Positions 55,675-64,000 of a stretch of DNA of 64,000 nt are shown piece after piece (within the stretch, counting starts at the first letter, position 1; each line of letters begins with the position of its first letter). Position numbers and translations under genes: made by a program. Origin of the DNA: Streptomyces sp. Tue 6430 (GTDB lineage: Bacteria > Actinomycetota > Actinomycetes > Streptomycetales > Streptomycetaceae); assembly GCA_021568835.1 (NCBI GenBank), contig JAKGSH010000010.1, forward strand, positions 1,488,001 to 1,552,000, given 5' to 3'. Below the pieces are notes generated by a model, which made no database searches, was not told the origin of the DNA, and saw only the letters and a list, made by a program, of their open reading frames with translations.

Positions 55675-55707
55675 GTGGACGGGCCGATGCGGAATCGGCC
55701 CGTCCAC
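55675..55707 (-). terminator. Terminator hairpin (14-bp stem)
   Basis: GTGGACGGGCCGAT (55675-55688) pairs perfectly with 55694-55707. It follows the DUF3052 stop on the minus strand. Confidence 0.8.
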
Positions 55708-55770
55708 GGGTGTCGAAAGAGGGTCGTCGCGGATCTCCGCTACCTCGACGAGGTCACTTCGGGAACGAGG

Positions 55771-56208
55771 TCACTTCTTGGACTTGGCGGCCTTGGGCGT
55801 CACCAGCCGGCTGCCGCTCCAGTCCTTGCCCACGCTGACGCTCTTGCTGGCCGACAGGCCCGCCGTCGTCGCGGCTTCGGAGATGTCGCTCGGTTCCACG
55901 TACCCCGTCCGGCCGGTCTTCGGCGTCAGGAGGAGGATCGAGCCGCCTTCTTCGATGTACGTGGTGGCGTCCACCAGCGCATCCGTCAGGTCGCCGTCAT
56001 CGTCGCGGAACCAGAGCACCACGGCGTCGGCAACGTCGTCGTAGTCCTCGTCCACCAGATCGCTGCCGATGACTTCCTCGATGGACTCGCGGAGCTCCTG
56101 GTCGACGTCGTCGTCGTAGCCGATCTCCTGGACCACCTGCTCGGGCTGGAACCCCAGCCTGACGGCAGGGCTCGTCCGCTCCTCCGCGTGGTCCGCGGTC
56201 GCGCTCAC
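55771..56208 (-). CDS. DUF3052 family protein
   Basis: GTG at 56208 preceded by AGGAGG; 145 residues. RLGFQPEQVVQEIGYDDDVD, DEDYDDVADAVVLWFRDDDG and LLLTPKTGRTGYVEPSDISEAA match DUF3052. Soluble and acidic. It is divergent from aceE, as in other Streptomyces I recall. Function unknown. Confidence 0.87.
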   Translation of the reverse strand: MSATADHAEERTSPAVRLGFQPEQVVQEIGYDDDVDQELRESIEEVIGSDLVDEDYDDVADAVVLWFRDDDGDLTDALVDATTYIEEGGSILLLTPKTGRTGYVEPSDISEAATTAGLSASKSVSVGKDWSGSRLVTPKAAKSKK

Positions 56209-56599
56209 GGGTTGCCTCCTGATCATGTTTCGGGAATAACTCAGCCACGCGCGTGCGCGAAGCATTGGCCGTAGTCCACACGGGCGGGACGGATCGCGCA
56301 AGTACCCGGCGGTTCGGACCGCCGAAACGGTGACGATCCTGGCGGTGTCGCCGCAACTCCAGCCACGCGATCGGGACGATGGGTGACGTGCACCACACCT
56401 ATGTGCCCCGTTTGCGTATTTGAGAACCATCCAAGGGTACGAGACCGGGGCGGGTGCCGGTTACCCCGGGGTAGAGATGACGTTTGCGGCGCCTGGGTAC
56501 ACGATGGGGGCGACGAAGGCAACGGGAGAACGAACGGGACACCGGTCCTCTGCACGTCCTCCCGCAGCCCCACAGCCCCTCTGACAGGTAAGGACCAGC

Positions 56600-59332
56600 G
56601 TGGCTTCCGGATCCGATCGCAACCCGATCATCATTGGCGGCCTTCCGAGTCAGGTTCCTGACTTCGATCCCGAGGAAACCCAGGAGTGGCTCGACTCCCT
56701 CGACGCCGCGGTGGACGAGCGCGGCCGGGAGCGGGCCCGCTACCTCATGCTGCGCCTGATCGAGCGGGCCCGCGAGAAGCGCGTGGCCGTGCCCGAGATG
56801 CGCAGCACGGACTACGTCAACACCATCCCGACGCGGGCCGAGCCGTTCTTCCCGGGCAACGAGGAGATCGAGCGGAGGATCCTCAACGCGACCCGCTGGA
56901 ACGCGGCCGTGATGGTCTCGCGCGCGCAGCGGCCGGGGATCGGCGTCGGGGGCCACATCGCCACGTTCGCCTCCTCGGCGTCGCTGTACGACGTGGGCTT
57001 CAACCACTTCTTCCGCGGCAAGGACGAGGGCGACGGCGGCGACCAGGTCTTCTTCCAGGGGCACGCCTCCCCCGGCATCTACGCGCGCGCGTACATGCTC
57101 GACCGGCTGAGCGAACAGAACCTCGACGCGTTCCGCCAGGAGAAGTCGAAGGCGCCGTACGGGCTGTCCTCGTACCCGCACCCGCGGCTGATGCCGGACT
57201 TCTGGGAGTTCCCGACCGTGTCGATGGGCCTCGGGCCGATCGGCGCGATCTACCAGGCGCGGATGAACCGCTACATGCACGCGCGCGGGATCGCCGACAC
57301 GTCGAAGTCGCACGTGTGGGCCTTCCTCGGCGACGGCGAGATGGACGAGCCGGAGTCGCTCGGCCAGCTGACCATCGCCGCGCGCGAGGGCCTGGACAAC
57401 CTGACCTTCGTCGTCAACTGCAACCTCCAGCGGCTCGACGGCCCGGTGCGCGGCAACGGCAAGGTGATCCAGGAGCTGGAGTCGGTCTTCCGGGGCGCCG
57501 GCTGGAACGTGATCAAGCTGATCTGGGACCGCAGCTGGGACCCGCTGCTCGCCCAGGACCGCGACGGCATCCTCGTCAACAAGATGAACACCACCCCGGA
57601 CGGCCAGTTCCAGACCTACGCCACCGAGTCCGGCGCGTACATCCGCGACCACTTCTTCGGCGACGACCACCGGCTGCGCGCGATGGTCGAGGGCATGACC
57701 GACGACCAGATCCTGCACCTGGGCCGCGGCGGGCACGACCACCGGAAGATCTACGCGGCGTTCAAGGCGGCCGTGGAGCACACCGGCCAGCCGACGGTCA
57801 TCCTGGCGAAGACGGTCAAGGGCTGGACCCTCGGGCCCAACTTCGAGGGCCGCAACGCCACGCACCAGATGAAGAAGCTGACGGTCGACGACCTCAAGGG
57901 CTTCCGCGACCGGCTCCACCTGCCCATCTCCGACAAGGAGCTGGAGGACGGCGCGCCGCCGTACTACCACCCGGGACGCGACTCCGAGGAGATCCAGTAC
58001 ATGCACGACCGGCGCAAGGGGCTCGGCGGGTACGTCCCGACCCGGGTCGTGCGCGCCCGGCCGCTGGCGCTGCCCGACGACAAGACGTACGCGTCGGTGA
58101 AGAAGGGCTCCGGTCAGCAGTCCATCGCCACGACCATGGCCTTCGTGCGGCTCCTCAAGGACCTCATGCGGGACAAGGAGCTGGGCAGGCGGTTCGTGCT
58201 GATCGCGCCGGACGAGTACCGCACCTTCGGCATGGACTCGTTCTTCCCGAGTGCGAAGATCTACAACCCGCTGGGCCAGCAGTACGAGTCGGTCGACCGC
58301 GAGCTGCTGCTCGCGTACAAGGAGTCGCCGACCGGTCAGATGCTGCACGACGGCATCTCCGAGGCGGGCTGCACCGCCTCGCTGATCGCGGCCGGCTCGG
58401 CGTACGCCACGCACGGCGAGCCGCTGATCCCGGTGTACGTCTTCTACTCGATGTTCGGTTTCCAGCGCACCGGCGACCAGTTCTGGCAGATGGCGGACCA
58501 GATGGCGCGCGGTTTCGTGCTGGGCGCGACCGCCGGCCGCACGACGCTGACCGGTGAGGGACTCCAGCACGCCGACGGGCACTCGCAGCTGCTCGCCTCG
58601 ACGAACCCGGGCTGCGTGGCGTACGACCCGGCGTTCGGCTTCGAGATCGCGCACATCGTCCAGGACGGGCTGCGCCGGATGTACGGCCCGGACAGCGAGG
58701 ACGTCTTCTACTACCTGACCGTCTACAACGAGCCGATCCGGCACCCGGCCGAGCCGGAGGACGTGGACGTCGAGGGCATCCTCAAGGGCGTCCACCGCTT
58801 CAGCCGGGGCACCTCGGGGTCGATCCCGGCGCAGATCCTCGCCTCGGGCGTGGCCGTCCCCTGGGCCGTGGAGGCGCAGCGGATCCTCGCCGAGGAGTGG
58901 GACGTGCGCGCCGACGTCTGGTCGGCGACCTCCTGGAACGAGCTGCGGCGCGAGGCCGTCGAGGTCGAGCGGCACAACCTGCTGCACCCGGAGGAGGAGC
59001 AGCGCGTGCCGTACGTGACGCGCAAGCTGACCGGGGCGCAGGGGCCGTTCGTGGCCGTCTCCGACTGGATGCGGTCGGTGCCGGACCAGATCGCGCGCTG
59101 GGTGCCGGGGCGCTACCAGTCGCTGGGTGCGGACGGCTTCGGTTTCGCGGACACCCGCGGGGCCGCGCGCCGCTTCTTCCACATCGACGCGCAGTCGGTG
59201 GTGCTCGCGGTGCTGACCGAGCTGGCCCAGGAGGGCAGGGTCGACCGGTCGGCGCTGAAGCAGGCCATCGACCGGTACCAGCTGCTGGACGTGGCCTCGG
59301 CCGACCCGGGGGCGGCGGGCGGCGACGCGTAG
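56600..59332 (+). CDS. aceE: Pyruvate dehydrogenase E1 component, homodimeric type
   Basis: GTG at 56600 behind AAGGA; 910 residues, full length for AceE. The TPP/Mg2+ motif is FLGDGEMDEPESLGQ...VVNCNLQRLDG. Other hallmarks are GHIATFASSASLYDVGFNHFF and GRTTLTGEGLQHADGHS (split). It decarboxylates pyruvate and transfers the acetyl group to lipoyl-E2 in the cytoplasm. No E2 or E3 genes are adjacent, as usual in actinomycetes. The large antisense ORF here is a shadow. Confidence 0.97.
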   Translation: MASGSDRNPIIIGGLPSQVPDFDPEETQEWLDSLDAAVDERGRERARYLMLRLIERAREKRVAVPEMRSTDYVNTIPTRAEPFFPGNEEIERRILNATRWNAAVMVSRAQRPGIGVGGHIATFASSASLYDVGFNHFFRGKDEGDGGDQVFFQGHASPGIYARAYMLDRLSEQNLDAFRQEKSKAPYGLSSYPHPRLMPDFWEFPTVSMGLGPIGAIYQARMNRYMHARGIADTSKSHVWAFLGDGEMDEPESLGQLTIAAREGLDNLTFVVNCNLQRLDGPVRGNGKVIQELESVFRGAGWNVIKLIWDRSWDPLLAQDRDGILVNKMNTTPDGQFQTYATESGAYIRDHFFGDDHRLRAMVEGMTDDQILHLGRGGHDHRKIYAAFKAAVEHTGQPTVILAKTVKGWTLGPNFEGRNATHQMKKLTVDDLKGFRDRLHLPISDKELEDGAPPYYHPGRDSEEIQYMHDRRKGLGGYVPTRVVRARPLALPDDKTYASVKKGSGQQSIATTMAFVRLLKDLMRDKELGRRFVLIAPDEYRTFGMDSFFPSAKIYNPLGQQYESVDRELLLAYKESPTGQMLHDGISEAGCTASLIAAGSAYATHGEPLIPVYVFYSMFGFQRTGDQFWQMADQMARGFVLGATAGRTTLTGEGLQHADGHSQLLASTNPGCVAYDPAFGFEIAHIVQDGLRRMYGPDSEDVFYYLTVYNEPIRHPAEPEDVDVEGILKGVHRFSRGTSGSIPAQILASGVAVPWAVEAQRILAEEWDVRADVWSATSWNELRREAVEVERHNLLHPEEEQRVPYVTRKLTGAQGPFVAVSDWMRSVPDQIARWVPGRYQSLGADGFGFADTRGAARRFFHIDAQSVVLAVLTELAQEGRVDRSALKQAIDRYQLLDVASADPGAAGGDA

Positions 59333-59344
59333 CCGCCCGCTCCG

Positions 59345-59420
59345 GCCGGACGGCCGGACGGCCGGACGGCCGGACGGCTGACAGCTGACAGCTGACAGCT
59401 GACAGCTGTCAGCTGTCAGC
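59345..59420. repeat. 8-bp and 7-bp tandem repeats merging into a 30-bp palindrome
   Basis: GGCCGGAC-type units (59344-59377) lead into CTGACAG units (59378-59409). The last part, 59391-59420, is a perfect palindrome centred on AGCTGT/ACAGCT and probably the aceE terminator. Confidence 0.85.
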
Positions 59421-59496
59421 GAGCGTCGGGCGGCTGACGGCGAGGGCGGCGGGCCTGAGGGTCCCGCCGCCCTTACTCGTTCTTTACGATGCGGGC

Positions 59497-60261
59497 ATGG
59501 ATCAGCAATCGGCGCGGGAACGGTGGGAGCTGCGGACGCAGCGGCCGCTGCTGGCACTGGCCGTGGTGTTCGCCGTCGCCTACGCCGTGCCCATCGTGCA
59601 CACCTCGGCCGGACCGTCGCTGCGGTCCGCGTGCGCCTGGGCGGAGTGGGGGGTGTGGGCGGCCTTCGCCGTGGACTACGCCGTCCGGCTGGCGCTGGCC
59701 GGGGAACGCCGCGCGTTCGTCCGTACGCACTGGGTGGACCTGTTCGCGGTCCTGCTGCCGCTGGTCCAGCCGCTCAGGCTGCTGCGGCTGGTGTCGACCC
59801 TGCTGCTGGTGGGGCAGCGGGCCCGGATGGCCTCGCAGGTGCGGCTGACGACGTACGTCGCGGGTTCCGTGGCGGGACTGCTGGTCTTCGGCTCGCTCGC
59901 GGTGCTGTCGGTCGAGCGGGACTCCCCGGAAGGGAACATCCGGACGCTGGATGACGCCCTGTGGTGGGCGTTCACGACGATGACGACCGTGGGGTACGGG
60001 GATCACTCCCCGACCACCGGACTGGGGCGGATGATCGCCGTCGGGCTGATGCTGTCCGGGATCGCGCTGCTGGGTGTGGTCACCGCGAACATCGCCGCGT
60101 GGTTCATCGCGCGGTTCGAGAAGGACGACCGGGAGGAACGCGAGCACACGGAGGCGATCCGCATCCTCACGGACGAGGTGCGCGCCCTGCGGGCGGAGGT
60201 GGCGGCCCTGCGTCCCCGTCCGCCCGACCCGGTCGGGCGGCAGAGCCGGTCCGGCGTCTGA
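59497..60261 (+). CDS. Potassium channel family protein
   Basis: 254 residues. Four helices precede the pore (AVVFAVAYAVPIVH; WAAFAVDYAVRLAL); the selectivity filter is TTMTTVGYGDHSP. The C-terminal segment is a charged coiled coil (EKDDREEREHTEAIRILTDEVRALRAE). The Kv-like fold is present, but the S4 segment (LRLLRLVSTLLLVGQRARM) has fewer regular Arg than voltage-gated channels. It probably conducts K+ as a tetramer. Confidence 0.9.
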   Translation: MDQQSARERWELRTQRPLLALAVVFAVAYAVPIVHTSAGPSLRSACAWAEWGVWAAFAVDYAVRLALAGERRAFVRTHWVDLFAVLLPLVQPLRLLRLVSTLLLVGQRARMASQVRLTTYVAGSVAGLLVFGSLAVLSVERDSPEGNIRTLDDALWWAFTTMTTVGYGDHSPTTGLGRMIAVGLMLSGIALLGVVTANIAAWFIARFEKDDREEREHTEAIRILTDEVRALRAEVAALRPRPPDPVGRQSRSGV

Positions 60262-60269
60262 GGGCGGGG

Positions 60270-60328
60270 GCCACAGGGGCCGTAGGGGCCGTAGGGGCCG
60301 TAGGGGCCGTAGGGGCCGTAGGGGCCGA
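60270..60328. repeat. 9-bp tandem array (GTAGGGGCC), about six copies
   Basis: Near-perfect 9-bp units directly after the channel gene. Confidence 0.85.
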
Positions 60329-60430
60329 GATGGAAAGCCATGGGCCCGTGAGGTTCGGCGGGGCCCCGCTCGAGCGGGGCCGAGGGTGAGGGGCGGCGAA
60401 GGCGCGAGCACCCCCGCGGGCGCCCTCACC

Positions 60431-60734
60431 TCACAGCAGGCCGTTGCCCGTCATCCCCGCGCCCGCCAGCCACACCAGCGCGAGCAGCGTGTCGATCGCG
60501 CCGAGGACCACGGCGACCAGGGCCGGCACCGGGCGGGGCCCGCCCAGCTGCGGCCCATGGCCAGCCAGCCGCAGACGATCGCCGCGGGACCGAGGACGAT
60601 CCCGAGCGCGAAGAATCCGGCGACCGCGCAGACCAGACCGATGATGCCGAGCGTCGCGCTGTCCGGCCCGCTCCCTGACCACGTCCGGCCACGTGAGCGG
60701 GGTGCCTGCGCGTTCCGTTCCCAAAGCCCGCCAT
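60431..60734 (-). CDS. DUF4190-type small membrane protein, two apparent frameshifts
   Basis: ATG at 60734 with GGGAG ribosome site. After adding bases at 60665-60666 and 60535-60538 a 101-residue protein results: SATLGIIGLVCAVAGFFALG, IVLGPAAIVCGWLAMGRSW and VLGAIDTLLALVWLAGAG. These are the two helices and the glycine-rich patterns of DUF4190. Function unknown. Confidence 0.75.
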
Positions 60735-61047
60735 CGTCAACTCCCTTGTGCCTGGGGCTGCTTCGATGGTTCGGGTACCCCCCTGACGCCGGTTATGCAG
60801 GAGCCGGCGACGAGAGGGCGAGGGGCGTGGGCGCGCTGTCCCCCTCCGGCGGCGCGCCGCGCCCCTGCCCGCCCTCCCCTCCGCAGGGCTTGACCCACTG
60901 CGACCTGCGGCGCGCGCCGGAGGGCGAGGAACCCCGAGCGCCGTCAGCCCGGTGCGGGGATCCCGCCGACGTCACGTCAGGGCCGGGGCGCCGCACCGGG
61001 GCCGGCGGCGGACCAGGTCCGGTCCGCCGCGGCAGGACCGGGGCCCG
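60735..61047. other. Gene-free stretch
   Basis: 313 bases with short GC-rich inverted repeats. The only assigned element is the terminator at 61005-61030. Confidence 0.5.
61005..61030 (-). terminator. Terminator hairpin (10-bp stem)
   Basis: GCGGCGGACC (61005-61014) pairs exactly with 61021-61030 across a 6-base loop, just after the MFS stop on the minus strand. Confidence 0.7.
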
Positions 61048-62667
61048 TCAGATGTGACCGACCCCGCCGCCCGCCTCCGCGTTCTCCCCCCGCTTGGTGA
61101 ACAGCGCGACGAACACGGCGACCGCCGCGACCCCGGCCGCGACGAGCGACGCGAGGCTCATCCCGGAGATGAAGGTGTCGTGGGCGACGTCCGTGATCTT
61201 CGCGGCGATCTCCGGCGGTGTGCCCTTCGCCACCGGTGCCACACCCACCTGGACCGCCTCGGAGGCCTGGCCCAGCTGGTCCGGGGTGAGGGCGGGCAGC
61301 CCGGCGCCGGTCCAGTTGCCGGCCAGGTCGCTGTCGACCTTGGAGGCCATGACGGCGCCGAGGACGGCCGTACCGAGACTGCCGCCGATCTGCATGGCCG
61401 CCTGCTGGAGGCCGCCGGCGACCCCGGACAGCTCCATGGGGGCGTTGCCGACGATGACCTCGGTGGCGCCGACCATGACGGGGGCGAGGCCGAGGCCGAG
61501 CAGGGCGAACCAGACGGACATCGCCAGGCTGCCGGTCCCCTTCTCCAGGGTGGACATGCCGAACATGGCGACCGCCACGCAGACCATGCCGCCGGCCAGC
61601 GGGATGCGCGGACCGACCTTGGTGATCATCGCGCCCGCGAGCGGCGAACCGACGATCATCATCCCGGTGAGCGGGAGCAGGTGCAGACCGGCGTCGATCG
61701 GGCTCATGCCGTGCACGTTCTGGAGGTAGAACGTCACGAAGAAGAGGCCGCCCATGAAGGCGATGGCCATCATGACCATGAGGACGACACCGGCGGACAG
61801 CGGCACCGAGCGGAACAGACCCAGCGGAATGAGTGGTTCCGAAACGAAGTTCTCCCAGACGGCGAAGCCCGCGAACAGCAGCCCGGAGACGCCGATGAAC
61901 GTCCAGGTCAGACCGTCTCCCCAGCCCCACTCCGGGGCCTTGATGAGGGCCCACACCAGGCAGAACATCGCGCCGGAGAGCAGCGCGATGCCGAGGACGT
62001 CGAAGGAGCGGGGGGCGTTCTCGGCACGGTGGTCGAGCAGCATCACCGCGCCCAGGGCGACGGCGAGGACGCCGACGGGCACGTTGATGAAGAACACCGA
62101 CTGCCAGTTGACGTGCTCGACGAGGACGCCGCCGAGGATCGGGCCGCCGGCGGTGGAGGCGCCGATGACCATGCCCCAGATGCCGATGGCCATGTTGAGC
62201 TTCTCGGCCGGGAAGGTGGCGCGGAGCAGACCGAGCGCGGCCGGCATGAGCAGGGCGCCGAACAGGCCCTGCAGGACGCGGAAGGTGACGACGAGCGCGA
62301 TGCTGTCGGACAGGCCGATCGCGCCGGAGGCGGCGGCGAAGCCGACGACGCCTATCAGGAAGGTCTGGCGGTGGCCGAAGCGGTCACCGAGCTTGCCGGC
62401 GGTGATGAGGGAGACCGCGAGGGCGAGGAAGTAGGCGTTGGTGATCCACTGCACCTCGGCGAAGGTGGCGCCGAGGTCCTTGGCGATGGCCGGGTTGGCG
62501 ATGGCCACGATCGTGCCGTCGAGGGCCACCATCATGACCCCGACGGCGACGGTGATGAGCGTGAACCACGGGTGGCCGCGCAGCCCCTCGGCCGGTGGCT
62601 GGTCCGACGGGGTGGAGGGCGATTTGTCCCCCGGTCCCGTCGCGTCGATGGTGGTCTGACTAGTCAT
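61048..62667 (-). CDS. DHA2-family MFS drug transporter
   Basis: ATG at 62667, 539 residues, 14 helices. DHA2 signatures: VALDGTIVAIANPAIAKDLG, GKLGDRFGHRQTFL, GPILGGVLVEHVNWQSVFF. It is divergent from a TetR gene 113 bases away, the usual arrangement for a repressor-controlled efflux pump. Substrate unknown. Confidence 0.93.
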   Translation of the reverse strand: MTSQTTIDATGPGDKSPSTPSDQPPAEGLRGHPWFTLITVAVGVMMVALDGTIVAIANPAIAKDLGATFAEVQWITNAYFLALAVSLITAGKLGDRFGHRQTFLIGVVGFAAASGAIGLSDSIALVVTFRVLQGLFGALLMPAALGLLRATFPAEKLNMAIGIWGMVIGASTAGGPILGGVLVEHVNWQSVFFINVPVGVLAVALGAVMLLDHRAENAPRSFDVLGIALLSGAMFCLVWALIKAPEWGWGDGLTWTFIGVSGLLFAGFAVWENFVSEPLIPLGLFRSVPLSAGVVLMVMMAIAFMGGLFFVTFYLQNVHGMSPIDAGLHLLPLTGMMIVGSPLAGAMITKVGPRIPLAGGMVCVAVAMFGMSTLEKGTGSLAMSVWFALLGLGLAPVMVGATEVIVGNAPMELSGVAGGLQQAAMQIGGSLGTAVLGAVMASKVDSDLAGNWTGAGLPALTPDQLGQASEAVQVGVAPVAKGTPPEIAAKITDVAHDTFISGMSLASLVAAGVAAVAVFVALFTKRGENAEAGGGVGHI

Positions 62668-62683
62668 GTGTTCGAGGCTAATG

Positions 62684-62740
62684 ACAGCCACTGACAGATG
62701 ACAAACTGATTCACAAGTCGGCAACTGACACGTCACCCGC
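62684..62740. promoter_or_regulatory. Candidate TetR operator region
   Basis: ACTGACA occurs at 62691 and 62726 with TGACAG and TGACAAACTGA-like variants between, in an AT-richer patch of the MFS/TetR divergent promoter. Confidence 0.45.
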
Positions 62741-62779
62741 CGCTCGCCCGCAGGGTGACCGGCGGAAGGAGAGGGGCGC

Positions 62780-63426
62780 ATGGAGACCACCGCGCCGCGG
62801 CCCGGGCTGCGGGAGATGAAGAAGCGTCGCACCCGGGACGACCTGTTGCGGGCGGCCGTCGGCCTGTTCACCTCGCAGGGGTACGAGCGGACGACCGTCG
62901 ACGAGATCGCGGAGGCCGTGGACGTCTCGCAGCGCACCTTCTTCCGCCACTTCGCCGGCAAGGAGGAGGCCGCCCTCGCCCTGGAGGGCATCACGGTGGC
63001 GCGCTTCGTCGAGGGGGTGCGGGCCCGCCCGGCCCACGAGGCGCCGATGGAGGCCCTGCGGCAGGCCGTCCTGGAGGAGTGGAGCTCCCTCAGCGACGCC
63101 GTCGAGTCGATCGTGCCCGTCGAGCTGTACCTGCGCATGCACCGGGTGATCGAGTCGACCCCGGCCCTGCTCGCCGCCCATCTGCGGCGCTCCGCGGAGA
63201 CCGAGGAGGCGATCGCGCGGGTGCTCGCGGAACGGGAGGGGCTCGACGTGGACGCCGACCCGCGGCCGCGGCTGGCGGTGGCCCTCTTCGGGGCGGTGAT
63301 GCGGGTGACGGAACGGCAGTGGGCCACGAGCGGGACTTCAGCCCGGAGGGGATGCGCGACCTGACGTCCCGGCACCTCGATCAGGTGGGACCGGCCCTGC
63401 TGGGAAACTGGCGCGCCGGATCGTGA
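62780..63426 (+). CDS. TetR-family regulator, one apparent frameshift
   Basis: ATG at 62780 behind GGAAGGAGAGG. HTH: RRTRDDLLRAAVGLFTSQGY and TVDEIAEAVDVSQRTFFRHF. Adding one G at 63321-63323 continues to HERDFSPEGMRDLTSRHLDQ and stop at 63426 (215 residues). It likely represses the divergent DHA2 transporter. Confidence 0.9.
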
Positions 63427-63666
63427 CGTACGGTGTGCCGACGTGCTGCGGTGAGGGTGTGCCGACGTGCGGCAGCCGCTGCGGTGGTGGTCCGGCTGCG
63501 GCGATGTCGGCCCGGTGCGGGTGCGCGGCCTCGCGCGCCGACCCGGCCCGGTCGGCGGACGACACGGAACCCGAGAGGTGTCATGCCCATCGACACCCCG
63601 GGCGAAACGTGATCCGTGTCACTCATGCCGCCCGAGACCTTCTCGTTCTCCTAGTGTGTCCTCCCA
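63427..63666. other. Intergenic region with a short direct repeat
   Basis: GGTGTGCCGACGTGC occurs twice, at about 63431 and 63450, and GTGATCCGTGTCAC at about 63610 is a near palindrome. No ORF is convincing here. Confidence 0.45.
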
Positions 63667-64000
63667 GTGACTTCCTTCGACACCTCCCCGCAACTGACGG
63701 CATGGCGCGCGCTGCTCGCACTGGCCGTGGTGTTCGTGATGCTGGCGACCACCGGCTGGACCGCCGTGCACCGGCACGGGGGGACCACCGCGCTCAAGAC
63801 CTCGCTCACCGCATGGGAGCGCGGCCGGGTCGCCGGGCGGCAGCTGCCCGACCCGCAGGCGGCCCCGGCCCGGCTCTCGGCGTTCTTCGCCTCGCTCACC
63901 GCGGCCCAGCGCGCCGGGCTCGCCGAGCGCTACCCCCTCGCCGTCGGCAACATGAACGGCGCCCCCGCCGGGCTGCGCTACCGCGCCAACCGCATCGCGC
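63667..64000 (+). CDS. Alpha/beta hydrolase (DUF1023-like), 3' truncated by window edge
   Basis: GTG at 63667 opens a frame to the window end (111 residues seen). After an N-terminal helix (LLALAVVFVMLATTGWTAV) come RLSAFFASLTAAQRAGLAERYPL and VGNMNGAPAGLRYRANR, the start of DUF1023-type hydrolases in Streptomyces. No strong ribosome site is seen. The catalytic part is outside the window. Confidence 0.7.
   Translation, partial: MTSFDTSPQLTAWRALLALAVVFVMLATTGWTAVHRHGGTTALKTSLTAWERGRVAGRQLPDPQAAPARLSAFFASLTAAQRAGLAERYPLAVGNMNGAPAGLRYRANRIA

Noticed and set aside
56399..59557. A 1052-residue minus-strand ORF opposite aceE
   Set aside because: It is the antisense shadow of a strongly recognisable AceE gene; composition Arg/Val/Leu/His-rich, no domain.

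Overview
The window is chromosomal DNA of a Streptomyces-like actinomycete. The base composition is very GC-rich, third codon positions are almost all G or C, GTG starts are frequent, and the gene families (SCO2322-family protein, DUF3052, homodimeric AceE, TerD paralogues, KstR-like regulator) are typical of Streptomyces. From memory, the gene order resembles the conserved core region of S. coelicolor around SCO2300 to SCO2376; no database was consulted.

Layout. 1-3.6 kb: end of an MFS transporter, a secreted amidase and two small membrane proteins. 3.8-7.9 kb: an overlapping operon (glycosyltransferase, methyltransferase, alpha/alpha-toroid protein) divergent from a KstR-like TetR gene; the shared promoter region holds a perfect KstR-type operator. 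7.9-13.9 kb: a cobalamin riboswitch followed by five overlapping genes, namely a secreted toroid protein, an SCO2322-family protein, and the T, fused A1A2 and S parts of an ECF transporter. This looks like a B12 capture and uptake system. 14.3 kb: a small secreted SLT-like protein and a strong terminator.

15.1-19.7 kb is the most unusual part, a compact accessory cassette. It holds a 39-residue peptide gene, a hairpin, an asparagine-synthetase-like enzyme, a SAM methyltransferase, two tiny proteins and a divergent HTH/TPR regulator. It has the layout of a RiPP cluster but lacks lasso-peptide leader-processing genes. It is flanked by imperfect copies of the 3' end of the neighbouring GT87/PAP2 gene, which suggests insertion there.

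19.6-45.2 kb: mostly housekeeping and envelope genes. These include GT87-PAP2, FHA, DUF1992, GNAT, an MFS protein with a C-terminal winged-helix-like extension, a peptidoglycan-binding protein, a HAD phosphatase, a TMEM165/GDT1 Mn exporter behind a yybP-ykoY Mn riboswitch, a secreted HNH nuclease, PhoD, DoxX, DedA, a PanE-like reductase, tRNA-Val, a secreted amidase, a deacetylase-like protein and a class A PBP with a degenerate transpeptidase motif. 45.5-55.0 kb: a Ter stress-response block (HAD, PRTase-TRSP-StiP fusion, a 48-residue ORF, a CitE-like lyase, three TerD proteins, a TerA-like protein, a DUF475/TerC-like protein). 55-64 kb: AhpE-like peroxiredoxin, DUF3052, AceE, a potassium channel, DUF4190, a divergent MFS/TetR pair and the start of a DUF1023-type hydrolase.

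Quality warning. Fifteen genes become intact only if one base is restored at one to three places each (22 sites in all). Every site needs +1, and nearly all lie in a short G or C run. This looks like systematic homopolymer under-calling in the source sequence rather than gene decay, so I annotate these genes as full-length CDSs and mark the sites.
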